From: ChocPot-Mid sp043804925
GTDB taxonomy: Bacteria; Bacteroidota; Ignavibacteria; Kapaibacteriales; UBA2268
Reading direction: 5' to 3'
Assembly (NCBI GenBank): GCA_043804925.1
Contig: JAZDIP010000063.1
Location: 1 to 53,439 of the forward strand
DNA: 53,439 nucleotides
Shown here: piece by piece, positions 43,036 through 51,637 of the stretch
How positions within the stretch are numbered: the stretch's first letter is position 1
Layout: each line of letters starts with the position of its first letter
Position numbers and translations under genes: made by a program
The notes under the pieces: model-generated
Told to the model about the DNA's origin: nothing
Databases searched by the model: none
The model's input: the letters and a program-made list of their open reading frames with translations, nothing else

Positions 43036-43083
43036 GTTGCCAATATTGGTTATTTTTTTAAATAAAGTTACCAATATTGCCAC
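43036..43083 (+). promoter_or_regulatory. Twin palindromic operators upstream of the double-HTH gene
   Basis: GTTGCCAATATTGGTTAT (43036-43053) and GTTACCAATATTGCCAC (43067-43083) share the palindrome CCAATATTGG. Their centres are 31 bp apart, about three helical turns, so two dimers would lie on one face. They lie between the predicted start of transcription and the ATG at 43100, as expected for autorepression. Confidence 0.65.
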
Positions 43084-43099
43084 TTTTTTGGAAATAATT

Positions 43100-43741
43100 A
43101 TGGAACTTAAAGATAGACTAAAAATATTCATTGATTGCTTTTACAAAAACAACAAGCAATTTTCTGAACAAAGTGATATTTATTATTCAAGTTTATGTAA
43201 GTATCTCAAAGGTAATATTTCACCAACTGAAGATTCACTTCTGAAATTTTACAAAGCAGGTATAAATGTCTGTTGGCTATTGTCCGGTGAAGGTTCGATG
43301 TTTGCAAGTAATGAAAAAGGTACTGAGTTTCGCATGAAACATGATGAATCTAATCCTGAATATGGTATCGAGATGATGAAAAATCGTATAAGAAATTGGA
43401 TTAACAAGAATTACAATTCTATTAAAGAATTTACTGAAGAAATGAATGTAGAACTGGGAGATGTTGAGAATGAACTTAAGGATTACTATTCTTCTTCCCC
43501 AATGTTTTTAACATTAATTGAAAAAGCCGGATGTAATTTAGATTGGGTTGTAACAGGTAAAGGAAATGTTTATTCAAATAATCCGAGAGGATTTATCTTC
43601 CAATACAAAAAGGAAGGCAAAGAAATAAAAAATGATAATATTACCGAAGAAGGTATCGACCCACAATTAAAAGTTTTTTATGACCTGATACGAAAAGCAG
43701 TTAGAGATGAAATGAAAAAAAACGAGAAAGAAAAAAAATGA
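43100..43741 (+). CDS. Double helix-turn-helix repressor-like regulator
   Basis: 213 aa from ATG 43100 (a start at 43037 would run through the operators). The N-terminal half (1-66: 'KDRLKIFIDCFYKNNKQFSE', 'YYSSLCKYLKGNISPTEDSL', 'INVCWLLSGEGSMF') is like the DNA-binding domain of phage CI/XRE-type repressors, ending in the usual 'v.wLltGeG.mf'. The second half (about 92-165: 'MKNRIRNWINKNYNSIKEFT', 'CNLDWVVTGKGNVY') repeats this pattern, so the protein has two related HTH units. The C-terminus is charged. It overlaps the TPR gene by 4 bp (ATGA). Confidence 0.8.
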   Translation: MELKDRLKIFIDCFYKNNKQFSEQSDIYYSSLCKYLKGNISPTEDSLLKFYKAGINVCWLLSGEGSMFASNEKGTEFRMKHDESNPEYGIEMMKNRIRNWINKNYNSIKEFTEEMNVELGDVENELKDYYSSSPMFLTLIEKAGCNLDWVVTGKGNVYSNNPRGFIFQYKKEGKEIKNDNITEEGIDPQLKVFYDLIRKAVRDEMKKNEKEKK

Positions 43742-45342
43742 AAACGCTAAAATATATAATACAAATAATGGTGATTATCCTACCATTAAATAATGTTTTT
43801 GGGAGTGATAATATTGACCAATTAACCCTTCAGTTGTATGAATCAGAAGGTAAGGAGAAAGTTAATATCTTGAATCAACTTTCAAAGGCATATAGAGACA
43901 ATGACAATAACAAAGTATATCATTATTCAAAGAGAGCATTGCAAGTTGCAAAAAGTATTAATTATAAAAAAGGGAAAGCCGATGCTATGATGAATATTGG
44001 TATATTTTATGCATCAACCGGGAATTACGAGCAGTCTGAACTGAATTTTCAAAATGCTCTTGATATTTATCAGGAATATGATGATGCTTCCGGTATAGCT
44101 CATGCTTATTTAGCATTAGGAAGACTTTCCGGTTTTACCGGTGATTATAAAAATGCAATTGTTTATAATAACCTTGCTTTGAATATTGCAAAAAAGTTGA
44201 ACGATGAGAAATTATGTTCCAGTATTCATCTTAATCTTGGTATCATCTACGATGATATTCAGGACATGAAGAATGCTTTAAAACATTACTTAAAGGCATT
44301 ATCATTAAAAAAGAAGCAAAAAGATGATAAAATAGGAATTGCCAAAGCATATAATAATATTGGTCAGTTGTATTTTAATAACAATCTTCATGAAAAATCA
44401 CTTGAATATTACCTCACTGCATTAAAAATTCTTGGAAATAATGAGAATACAAAGCTGCTATCAAATTTATATAACAACATTTCCTTAGTATATTTGGAAA
44501 AAGAGTTATATGATTCTTCATTCTATTATCAGGAGATGTCTTTAAAACTCGGTCATGATTTAAATGATAAATTGGAAGTATTAATTTCTTATTTGAATTT
44601 GGGAAATTTAGAAATGATTGTTGGAAATTATAAAAAAGCAGAAGAATATTTTAAGAATTCCAAAACATTATCCGAACAAATTTCTGATGAAAATGTCCTT
44701 GCTGATGCATATCAACACCTAGGAAAACTCAACTTGAAGAAAGGAAATTATAAAAATGCTTTAAAGTTTTTATTTATAGCTCAAGAATTTAACACTAAGA
44801 GCAAAAATATTACTGCAATTAATGAAAATTATAACCTTACTTCAGAAATTTATTATAAAATGGGGAATAATGAAAAATCATTAGCATTTTTAAAATTATC
44901 AAACTCATTAAAAGATTCGATTAACGATGTAAATAGTAAGACTTCTTTGGAATCCTTATCAATGAAATACCAAGCTGAAATAATTATTGATAACTTAAAA
45001 AAACAAGAATCACTGCATAAAGCTGAAACAAGCAAGTTGTATTTGATCATTGGATTTTCTTGTTTAATATTATTTATTTTGATTATATCCGGGATCATCA
45101 TTATCAGAAAAAATAAGTTGCTGAATAATAAAATATTAGAATTGGAGACCATGAATGATTTTCAAAACGGAGTATATTTTGCTTTGACCAAAAGTGTCAA
45201 ACCAAATTTATTTCCGTTATCGGTTACAATTGCAAAATTAAATCATCTAAAGGAGTATGAAGATTTAAGCAAATCATATACCGGCATAGCTAATGAATTG
45301 GATAAAATAGTAAAATCCTACAAGGATTTTAATAATAATTAA
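43738..45342 (+). CDS. TPR membrane protein without kinase domain
   Basis: 534 aa. Signal peptide or N-terminal anchor (1-22); eight or nine TPR units (about 40-400: 'GNYEQSELNFQNALDIYQEY', 'AKAYNNIGQLYFNNNLHEKS'); coiled-coil; one membrane helix (about 432-455, 'LIIGFSCLILFILIISGIII'); then about 75 cytoplasmic residues. The layout is that of Bacteroidota TPR sensor kinases, but the histidine and ATPase domains are absent. It overlaps the HTH regulator gene by 4 bp, so the pair may form a sensor-regulator unit that works by protein contact rather than phosphotransfer. Confidence 0.8.
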   Translation: MKTLKYIIQIMVIILPLNNVFGSDNIDQLTLQLYESEGKEKVNILNQLSKAYRDNDNNKVYHYSKRALQVAKSINYKKGKADAMMNIGIFYASTGNYEQSELNFQNALDIYQEYDDASGIAHAYLALGRLSGFTGDYKNAIVYNNLALNIAKKLNDEKLCSSIHLNLGIIYDDIQDMKNALKHYLKALSLKKKQKDDKIGIAKAYNNIGQLYFNNNLHEKSLEYYLTALKILGNNENTKLLSNLYNNISLVYLEKELYDSSFYYQEMSLKLGHDLNDKLEVLISYLNLGNLEMIVGNYKKAEEYFKNSKTLSEQISDENVLADAYQHLGKLNLKKGNYKNALKFLFIAQEFNTKSKNITAINENYNLTSEIYYKMGNNEKSLAFLKLSNSLKDSINDVNSKTSLESLSMKYQAEIIIDNLKKQESLHKAETSKLYLIIGFSCLILFILIISGIIIIRKNKLLNNKILELETMNDFQNGVYFALTKSVKPNLFPLSVTIAKLNHLKEYEDLSKSYTGIANELDKIVKSYKDFNNN

Positions 45343-45371
45343 ATTAATGTTTTAATAATTTAGGAGTAATT

Positions 45372-45632
45372 ATGTTACCACCCCCACCGGAAAATATTGT
45401 ATACTTAAGAGTAGGTCAACTTTTAAAATGGGATGGTGTTCTTGATGCAGAGGAGTATGAAATATTATACACACCAAAGGAACCAATAAATTGGCAGGTT
45501 GCTTATAGTGGTGGCATAGCAACAGAATGCCCTTTTTTGAAATCCCCGGGATTTTATCAAGCAAAAGGGAGAACTAAGAAAAGTGGAGAATGGGGTGATT
45601 ATTGTATATCTTATCCCATTGAAGTAACTTAA
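45372..45632 (+). CDS. Single FN3-like domain protein, cytoplasmic
   Basis: 86 aa with a TAGGAG Shine-Dalgarno 9 bp before the ATG. 'LRVGQLLKWDGVLDAEEYEI' and 'WGDYCISYPIEVT' look like the first and last strands of a fibronectin type III domain ('l.WtpV.gA..Y.v.y' … 'S.~v.vt'). No signal peptide. It lies 29 bp after the TPR gene and may be in the same operon. Function unknown. Confidence 0.6.
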   Translation: MLPPPPENIVYLRVGQLLKWDGVLDAEEYEILYTPKEPINWQVAYSGGIATECPFLKSPGFYQAKGRTKKSGEWGDYCISYPIEVT

Positions 45633-45740
45633 AAAAAACTGAACCGGCGATTTTTCAGAGCCACCGGTTCAGCGTGTTCCAAATAGGAAATTTATATAAC
45701 CGGAAATTTGTCTCCGGTTTCTTTAGCGTTTACCTATTTG
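45631..45740 (-). ncRNA. Candidate minus-strand structured RNA ending in a terminator
   Basis: Read on the minus strand: CAAATAGG (45740-45733) pairs with CCTATTTG (45687-45680) and encloses AACCGGA (45719-45713) paired with TCCGGTT (45704-45698). Then CTGAACCGG (45672-45664) pairs with CCGGTTCAG (45647-45639), directly followed by T8 (45638-45631), a full rho-independent terminator. On the plus strand the hairpin has no T-run, so the element points to a minus-strand transcript. I found no clear promoter for it. Confidence 0.5.
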
Positions 45741-45832
45741 CGTTTGATAACGGTAAAGATTGAAAAATATTGATAGAAAATTGAATGTTTCAGGAAGAAT
45801 TGAAAGTTGAATTATATAGTTAAGGAAAGTTG

Positions 45833-47056
45833 ATGAGACTAATAATTTTAATATTCTTAATTTTTAATGTCACGATTGCAAATTCGATGAATTGTAAATT
45901 CATATCTGCTCCACATGAAATAATTTCATCCGATGTGAAGGCAGATACCATATTTGTTGAGGTTAAATATTCAGATGTTGATGACACTACCGGCATCTAT
46001 ATTACTTGTCTTGACTCAAAACCGGATTTACCGCCTTTTTGCAGTATAAATGATAATATTTATTATCTGATGCCCAAATCTCAAGGGAACTTGTTTGTTC
46101 CTATATTCATTGGCATTGATTCATCCGGTAAAGAAAATAAAGCAATTAGTATTAAGATAAAAATGAAGAACAAAGATAAAGTAGAAGTCACCTTGGATGA
46201 ACTGCTTTTGAATATCAGACCAGATGTTGGTTTGGGTATCGAATCTTCCGATTGTAATATATCTTTAGGAGCAAATTTTGATTTAATAGACGGTCCTATT
46301 TCAGATGAAGTTTATGCGGATGTTTATTATTTTAAACCAAAATTATTTAGTTTAGGGAAATTCGATTTTGGACTTTTTCTTGGCACTGGTAATAATACAT
46401 ATAATAAAACATTTGAAATGGATAGCAATACTTTTTATAAAAATATATCCCCTTATGAAACAGATACTACATCATGGAAATATTTAGTATTGAAAATGAA
46501 GGGTAATTCTATTACATCTACAAAAACGTACAGGATGTTTCTCGAACCAATTGTAGAAATATTTGATTTTTCTGAAACTTCAAACATCGGAAAAATTTTT
46601 GCTGGATTAAAGCTCGAATATTTATATAATAGAACAAGTTTTGAAACCGAATATAAAGACACAATAAGTGTTGATACTGTATCAGGAAGAAGTTCACTTA
46701 ACAAACCATTTACTACAAAAGAATATTATGAATCACATACTACAAATTTTATGCTCAGTTTTATTTTATTGTTAAGACAAAATCTTTTAAAACGTGGTTT
46801 TGAGCTAAAAGTTAATTTTGCTCCGATAGGTTATTCACATGAGTTGAGTTACGTAGATATTGATTATGAAGATTATCACAAAGAATCTTTTGCTTCCTAT
46901 TCATTTTATTTTGAATTAAAAGATTTGGAAACAAAACTGAAAATTGGTGGAGAGTTGAAAGGTTTTTATGGTAGTGTAAATCCCAAACCTTTTTATTCAT
47001 TATTTATTGCAAAAGAGTTTTCATTAAGTAAACTTGCTGATTTTGGGTTGAAGTAA
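45833..47056 (+). CDS. Outer-membrane-like secreted protein
   Basis: 407 aa from ATG 45833, with AAGGA 6 bp upstream; a TTG three bp earlier is less likely. Signal peptide (MRLIILIFLIFNVTIANS), an N-terminal beta-sandwich-like domain (about 20-130, 'DTIFVEVKYSDVDDTTGIYI'), then about 12 amphipathic strands rich in Tyr, Phe and Asn (145-407), typical of an outer-membrane barrel. No family recognised. Confidence 0.65.
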   Translation: MRLIILIFLIFNVTIANSMNCKFISAPHEIISSDVKADTIFVEVKYSDVDDTTGIYITCLDSKPDLPPFCSINDNIYYLMPKSQGNLFVPIFIGIDSSGKENKAISIKIKMKNKDKVEVTLDELLLNIRPDVGLGIESSDCNISLGANFDLIDGPISDEVYADVYYFKPKLFSLGKFDFGLFLGTGNNTYNKTFEMDSNTFYKNISPYETDTTSWKYLVLKMKGNSITSTKTYRMFLEPIVEIFDFSETSNIGKIFAGLKLEYLYNRTSFETEYKDTISVDTVSGRSSLNKPFTTKEYYESHTTNFMLSFILLLRQNLLKRGFELKVNFAPIGYSHELSYVDIDYEDYHKESFASYSFYFELKDLETKLKIGGELKGFYGSVNPKPFYSLFIAKEFSLSKLADFGLK

Positions 47057-47195
47057 ATAATGCTGATTTTGTAATATGGTTGAGATGGGAAAAATATGAT
47101 AGAAGACAAAAATGTGGAAATGTTGATATTAAATAATTGACAGAATTAATGTAGAATTATTGAAAATAAGCTTTAATAATTAAAAGGAGGATTCT

Positions 47196-48560
47196 ATGAA
47201 TAATATTTTTATCAGTTCAAGAATGAAAGAATTAGCTATTGAAAGAATTGTGGCTTTTTCTACTTGTAAGAATCTGGGTTTTCGACCTTTAATGTTCGAA
47301 ACTGAACCCAAGGATAATCTTAAAAATAAAATTGATAAAATGCTGGATGTAACAGACTACTTTCTAGGAATATATTTTGAAACTGTTGGAGCAAGAGATA
47401 GAGATTTATATTATTTAACGCCAATAGAATATGAATTATCCTATTTTTTCAGGAAAAATTGTACAAATAAAAATTGTAGATTTTTTAAAAATACTGACCA
47501 TAATGAAGAAAGCTGCCTAATTCATTTAAGAAAAATTTTAACTGCACATTATACTAATTCTAATTTTTATTATGAATGTAAATCTCTAATAGATAAATTT
47601 AAAACACGGAACAATGATAATGATAGATTACATATTTTTTGTAAATCTTTTCAGGATGAACATGGTATGACACCTCAACTATGCTATTTTCTTGATGGTT
47701 TAAGTAGGTTGGGAATTACTCATATTGATTATGAAAATGAATATGATTTTGCAAATAAATTTATCGATATTATTGAAGATAAAAATCTTTTATTAAATAA
47801 AGTAAAAAAACAAAAGTATTACTTTGAGATGACTGTACCTGATAAAATTGGCCAATCCAAAGCATTATCTGATAGAATCTTTTTTTTCCATTTAAATTTT
47901 GATAAGTTAATTATTACCGAGTCCAAGAAAAATCATGCCATATTTTATGCTTGTTTAAGTGATTATTCTAATAACAATGAGAAAGAATTAAAAAACATTA
48001 TTGAAAGAGAATTAAGGAAATATAAATTGAATAACGAAAATTTATTTGTTATAAAGAATAAAAAGGATTTTATTTTTAATAGAATTACAAGTAGACATAT
48101 TAAAAAATTGAATAATATAGAAAATAAATTCAAACTATTTGATAATTCCCATAAGAATAATAAGCAGAAAGACTTTTTAATAATCAGAATTTATCACTTA
48201 GATGTTCCTGGGATATTTAATAATCTATGCAAAGTATTCAGTCATGATAAACACTATAGAAGCGAGTATGACTTTAGTATTGAAAGATGTATTTTGTACA
48301 AACCTAGAAAAAGAGAATATTTTACTCAATATAAAAAAATAAAAGATGGGGAAAAAACTGAAACAAAGTTCAACGCATGGTTTATTGAGAATATTCAGAT
48401 AACCGAATTTTTATTGAGTATTAAAAAAGAAAAAGAGTATAAATTAAATAACAAAGGAACTATTTTGAAACTTGAAAATACAATTTTTGGAGTAATAGGA
48501 GTAAAAAGAGTTCTTATATCAGATATAACATCAATTGAATATAATAAAAAAAATAAATAG
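47196..48560 (+). CDS. DUF4062-like protein with two ACT-like domains
   Basis: 454 aa behind a strong AAAGGAGGA. The N-terminus 'NNIFISSRMKELAIERIVAF', 'GFRPLMFE' and 'MLDVTDYFLGIYF' follows DUF4062 ('vFISS…dl..eR', 'D.fvgi'), a Rossmann-like domain near the TIR/SLOG group seen in immune proteins. A Cys/His cluster follows (CTNKNC … HNEESC). Residues about 208-285 ('YYFEMTVPDKIGQSKALSDR') and 330-430 ('FLIIRIYHLDVPGIFNNLCK') have the D-x-(P/I)-G pattern of ACT small-molecule-binding domains. It precedes the PHP-ATPase gene by 125 bp. The ACT call is by eye. Confidence 0.6.
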   Translation: MNNIFISSRMKELAIERIVAFSTCKNLGFRPLMFETEPKDNLKNKIDKMLDVTDYFLGIYFETVGARDRDLYYLTPIEYELSYFFRKNCTNKNCRFFKNTDHNEESCLIHLRKILTAHYTNSNFYYECKSLIDKFKTRNNDNDRLHIFCKSFQDEHGMTPQLCYFLDGLSRLGITHIDYENEYDFANKFIDIIEDKNLLLNKVKKQKYYFEMTVPDKIGQSKALSDRIFFFHLNFDKLIITESKKNHAIFYACLSDYSNNNEKELKNIIERELRKYKLNNENLFVIKNKKDFIFNRITSRHIKKLNNIENKFKLFDNSHKNNKQKDFLIIRIYHLDVPGIFNNLCKVFSHDKHYRSEYDFSIERCILYKPRKREYFTQYKKIKDGEKTETKFNAWFIENIQITEFLLSIKKEKEYKLNNKGTILKLENTIFGVIGVKRVLISDITSIEYNKKNK

Positions 48561-48685
48561 AAAAAAAGATTATTTAATAATTCTAACATTAAAAAGGGTA
48601 TTAATTAAGTTTTGACAGATGTGTGAAAATTAATTAGATAGTATTTTAGAAATGAATGTGGAGTTAGAAAAAAAAGGAACAAAAG

Positions 48686-51424
48686 ATGAGTAATAATAAA
48701 TTTCCGAGAGGATCTGAATGGAGAAAATGGGATTTACATATACATTCTCCAAATACATTTCTCAATAATAATTATAATAAGAATTGGGATGATTTTATAA
48801 AAGAAATAATCAAAAATGACATCGTTGGAATAGGGCTAACCAACTATTTCTGCATTGATGTTGAAGAAATAGAAAAAACACGAAGATGTTTGCCTAATAG
48901 AATTGTTCTTCCCGCAATTGAATTTAGAATTAAGCAGCCAAATAAAAATGATGAATTTATTAATATTCATATAATTTTTTCTGAAAGTACAGATCTAAAT
49001 AAAATCGTACAATCATTAAATCGAGTTCCCTTAATTAATACAAGTGAAACAAAAACTCAATATTATTGTAATGAGAAGGATATTAGAAATATTGGTTTTG
49101 ATAATACTTTAGTTGAGACGACCAATTTGTTGGAACAATTAAAAAAGGATTTTGATAATGGTGAATATTTAATTGCTACCTGTCCCAGAGGCTATGGAAA
49201 TTTCAGACCACAAAAGGGGGATGGCAGGGGAATTGCACTAGCAATTGAGATTGATAAGATTTCCAATCTATTATTCGGTACTGTTCAGGATGTAGATTTC
49301 TTCTTGAAAAAAGACAGATATCCGAATTCACAACCAAAGCCAGTATTATATAGTTCAGATGCCCATTCTATTGAAGAAATTGGAAAAAAATATACTTGGA
49401 TTAAATCTGATCCAACATTTGAAGGATTAAAGCAAATTCTATATGAACCAGATGATAGATTAAAAATATCAGAAACTGTTCCTGAAATAAAGGATAATTA
49501 TCTTGTTATTAACAGAGTTAAATTTAATGATACTACAAGTAAATATTTCTCTAACGAATGGATATATCTTAATCAAAATTTGAATTCAATTATCGGTGGT
49601 AAATCGTCAGGTAAATCTTTACTTTTATATCATATAGCCAAGACTATTGATCCAGCAAGAATTGAGGAAATTAATGATGAAGATTCATTTTTAACGTACA
49701 ATTATGAGTTTGATGATATTCCAGATTTCGATTTTGTTGTAGAATGGGGTGATGAAAAGAGATATACATTAAAAAATAATTTGGAAGAAAAAACCAGACA
49801 AATCACTTTTATTCCACAGTTATATTTAAACAATTTAGCTGAACAAAAAAGAGCAGAATTAAATAAAATAGTTGAAGATATACTTAAGGATAATATTGAT
49901 TATTATCATTTTAGAATGGAGCAAGAAGATAAAATTAACAAATGTAACCAAAAAATTTGTGTTGAAATTGGAAATTTGTTTCAAAATTATCACCATTTGC
50001 AAGCATTAAAAGAAGAATTGAAGGAACTCGGTGATAAAAGTGCAATTATTAAATCGATAGAAAACAACAAAACTTTATTTGAAGACCTAAAAATTAAAAT
50101 GGCTTTATCTGAGGAAGAAACGGTACTTTATAACTATACAAGAGATGAAACATCCAATTATAATCTCATTACTAAAAGTTTGGATAATGATTATGAATTT
50201 TACTCTGAATTATCTAAACTTATCGAAAATATTAAGAATAATTATTACCCTGAATTTATTAATGCATATTTTACTGATCTGGGATATAAATTTGAAGGTG
50301 ATGATATTAAATCACAATTACTTAAATTAATACAAAATAATTTGATTATTGATTTCAATAATACTATTGATAAATATTTTTCAAAATATAGTTCACATCA
50401 AACTCTTTTAATCAATAGAATGCTTTATGTTGAAAGTAAAATAAAGGGATTAAATGAGAAAATCGAACATATTATAAAAAAATTGTCTCAAAAAGATCAA
50501 TACAATATTTTAGAAAATAAAATCGAAGAAGAACAATCGTATTTATCGAAAATTGAAAAGAAACAAAAAGAGATTGATGTTCAACAAAAAAAGATTTCTC
50601 CAAAATTTATTGTTTCTTTATATAAAGGACTGTTTGACTTGTATAAAGAAATTATAGATAAGACAAATACTTATTCTGAATCAACGAATTATGACTTTCA
50701 ATTAGTATCAAAATTAACTTTCAAAGAAAGTGATTTTAATTCGTTGTTTTCGGATTCAATAACAAAAAATATTTCTTTGGAAAAACAATTCAATGGTATT
50801 TTTAAAGGGAATACATACTCATTCAATTTAGAAAGACATTTGGCTAATATTGAATATATTTTTGATATTTTGATAAAAGAAGAAAATATTAAATTTAATA
50901 AAGGTTATGACCAACAAAAAGTTACATATATTTTATTTGATGACTATTTTTCTGTTTATTTTGATATTATTCAACATGGTGATAGTCTCTTAAAAATGTC
51001 TCCTGGAAAACGTGGTATAATTTTATTCCAATTATTTTTGCATTTAAGTTCATCAAGGTATCCTATTTTAATAGATCAGCCAGAAGATAGCTTAGATAAT
51101 AGGACAGTCTTTCTAGAATTAAATGACTTTATAAAGAAGAAAAAAATTGATAGACAAATAATTATTGTATCTCATAATCCTAACCTTGTGGTATCTACAG
51201 ATTCTGAAAATGTAATTGTAGCTAATCAGGATGGTCAAAATAAAGAAAGCTATAAAAGAAAATATCAATTTGAGTATATTTCTGGCGGAATTGAAAATTC
51301 TTTTTTGAATGAAGAAGAAAATGCCATTCTTTATCAGAAAGGAATTAGAGAACATATATGTGAAATCCTTGAAGGTGGAAGAGAAGCCTTTGAAAAAAGA
51401 GAAAATAAATATGGATTTAAATAG
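48686..51424 (+). CDS. PHP-domain SMC/ABC-type ATPase (TrlF-like)
   Basis: 912 aa. 'RGSEWRKWDLHIHSP' is the start of a PHP phosphoesterase domain (about 1-260) with HIH, Glu in PAIEF, His in INIHIIF and Asp-x-His in SSDAHS. Then an ABC/SMC-type ATPase: Walker A GGKSSGKS (304-311), a long coiled coil (about 395-680), the signature-like KMSPGKRG (about 771-778), Walker B PILIDQPEDS with Asp797, and the H-loop VSHNPN. It matches what databases call TrlF-family ATPases, by my recall. Likely a defence effector in which ATP-driven sensing controls a phosphoesterase or nuclease. The second PHP motif reads LTNYF where related proteins have (I/L)TDYF. Confidence 0.82.
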   Translation: MSNNKFPRGSEWRKWDLHIHSPNTFLNNNYNKNWDDFIKEIIKNDIVGIGLTNYFCIDVEEIEKTRRCLPNRIVLPAIEFRIKQPNKNDEFINIHIIFSESTDLNKIVQSLNRVPLINTSETKTQYYCNEKDIRNIGFDNTLVETTNLLEQLKKDFDNGEYLIATCPRGYGNFRPQKGDGRGIALAIEIDKISNLLFGTVQDVDFFLKKDRYPNSQPKPVLYSSDAHSIEEIGKKYTWIKSDPTFEGLKQILYEPDDRLKISETVPEIKDNYLVINRVKFNDTTSKYFSNEWIYLNQNLNSIIGGKSSGKSLLLYHIAKTIDPARIEEINDEDSFLTYNYEFDDIPDFDFVVEWGDEKRYTLKNNLEEKTRQITFIPQLYLNNLAEQKRAELNKIVEDILKDNIDYYHFRMEQEDKINKCNQKICVEIGNLFQNYHHLQALKEELKELGDKSAIIKSIENNKTLFEDLKIKMALSEEETVLYNYTRDETSNYNLITKSLDNDYEFYSELSKLIENIKNNYYPEFINAYFTDLGYKFEGDDIKSQLLKLIQNNLIIDFNNTIDKYFSKYSSHQTLLINRMLYVESKIKGLNEKIEHIIKKLSQKDQYNILENKIEEEQSYLSKIEKKQKEIDVQQKKISPKFIVSLYKGLFDLYKEIIDKTNTYSESTNYDFQLVSKLTFKESDFNSLFSDSITKNISLEKQFNGIFKGNTYSFNLERHLANIEYIFDILIKEENIKFNKGYDQQKVTYILFDDYFSVYFDIIQHGDSLLKMSPGKRGIILFQLFLHLSSSRYPILIDQPEDSLDNRTVFLELNDFIKKKKIDRQIIIVSHNPNLVVSTDSENVIVANQDGQNKESYKRKYQFEYISGGIENSFLNEEENAILYQKGIREHICEILEGGREAFEKRENKYGFK

Positions 51425-51475
51425 AATCCTAATATTATTTATTAAAATTCTTTGAAATAATATTTATTACATTAA

Positions 51476-51619
51476 ATGACAATAGCAGACATACACGCAC
51501 ATCCATCGCTTAAAACTTATCTTTTTAAGATGAAGTTTTACAGAAAGTTTTATATATTCAGAGATTATTCGGTATTCAAAATAAATATTTTATTGAACGA
51601 ATACAATTATTTTTATTAA
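51476..51619 (+). pseudogene. Truncated N-terminus of an amidohydrolase/dipeptidase-like gene
   Basis: 47 aa. The start MTIADIHAHPSLKTYLF is like the first metal-binding strand (ADIHCHPSLKP) of a dipeptidase/amidohydrolase-type family. After residue 17 the frame becomes low-complexity, and it ends at TAA 51617. Likely a remnant cut off at a rearrangement between the PHP-ATPase and the GH26 gene. Confidence 0.45.
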
Positions 51620-51637
51620 CCAATTAGAAAGTATAGC

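Noticed and set aside
43738..45342. TPR sensor histidine kinase
   Set aside because: The layout is similar, but there is no phospho-acceptor His motif and no HATPase N/G boxes before the stop codon.
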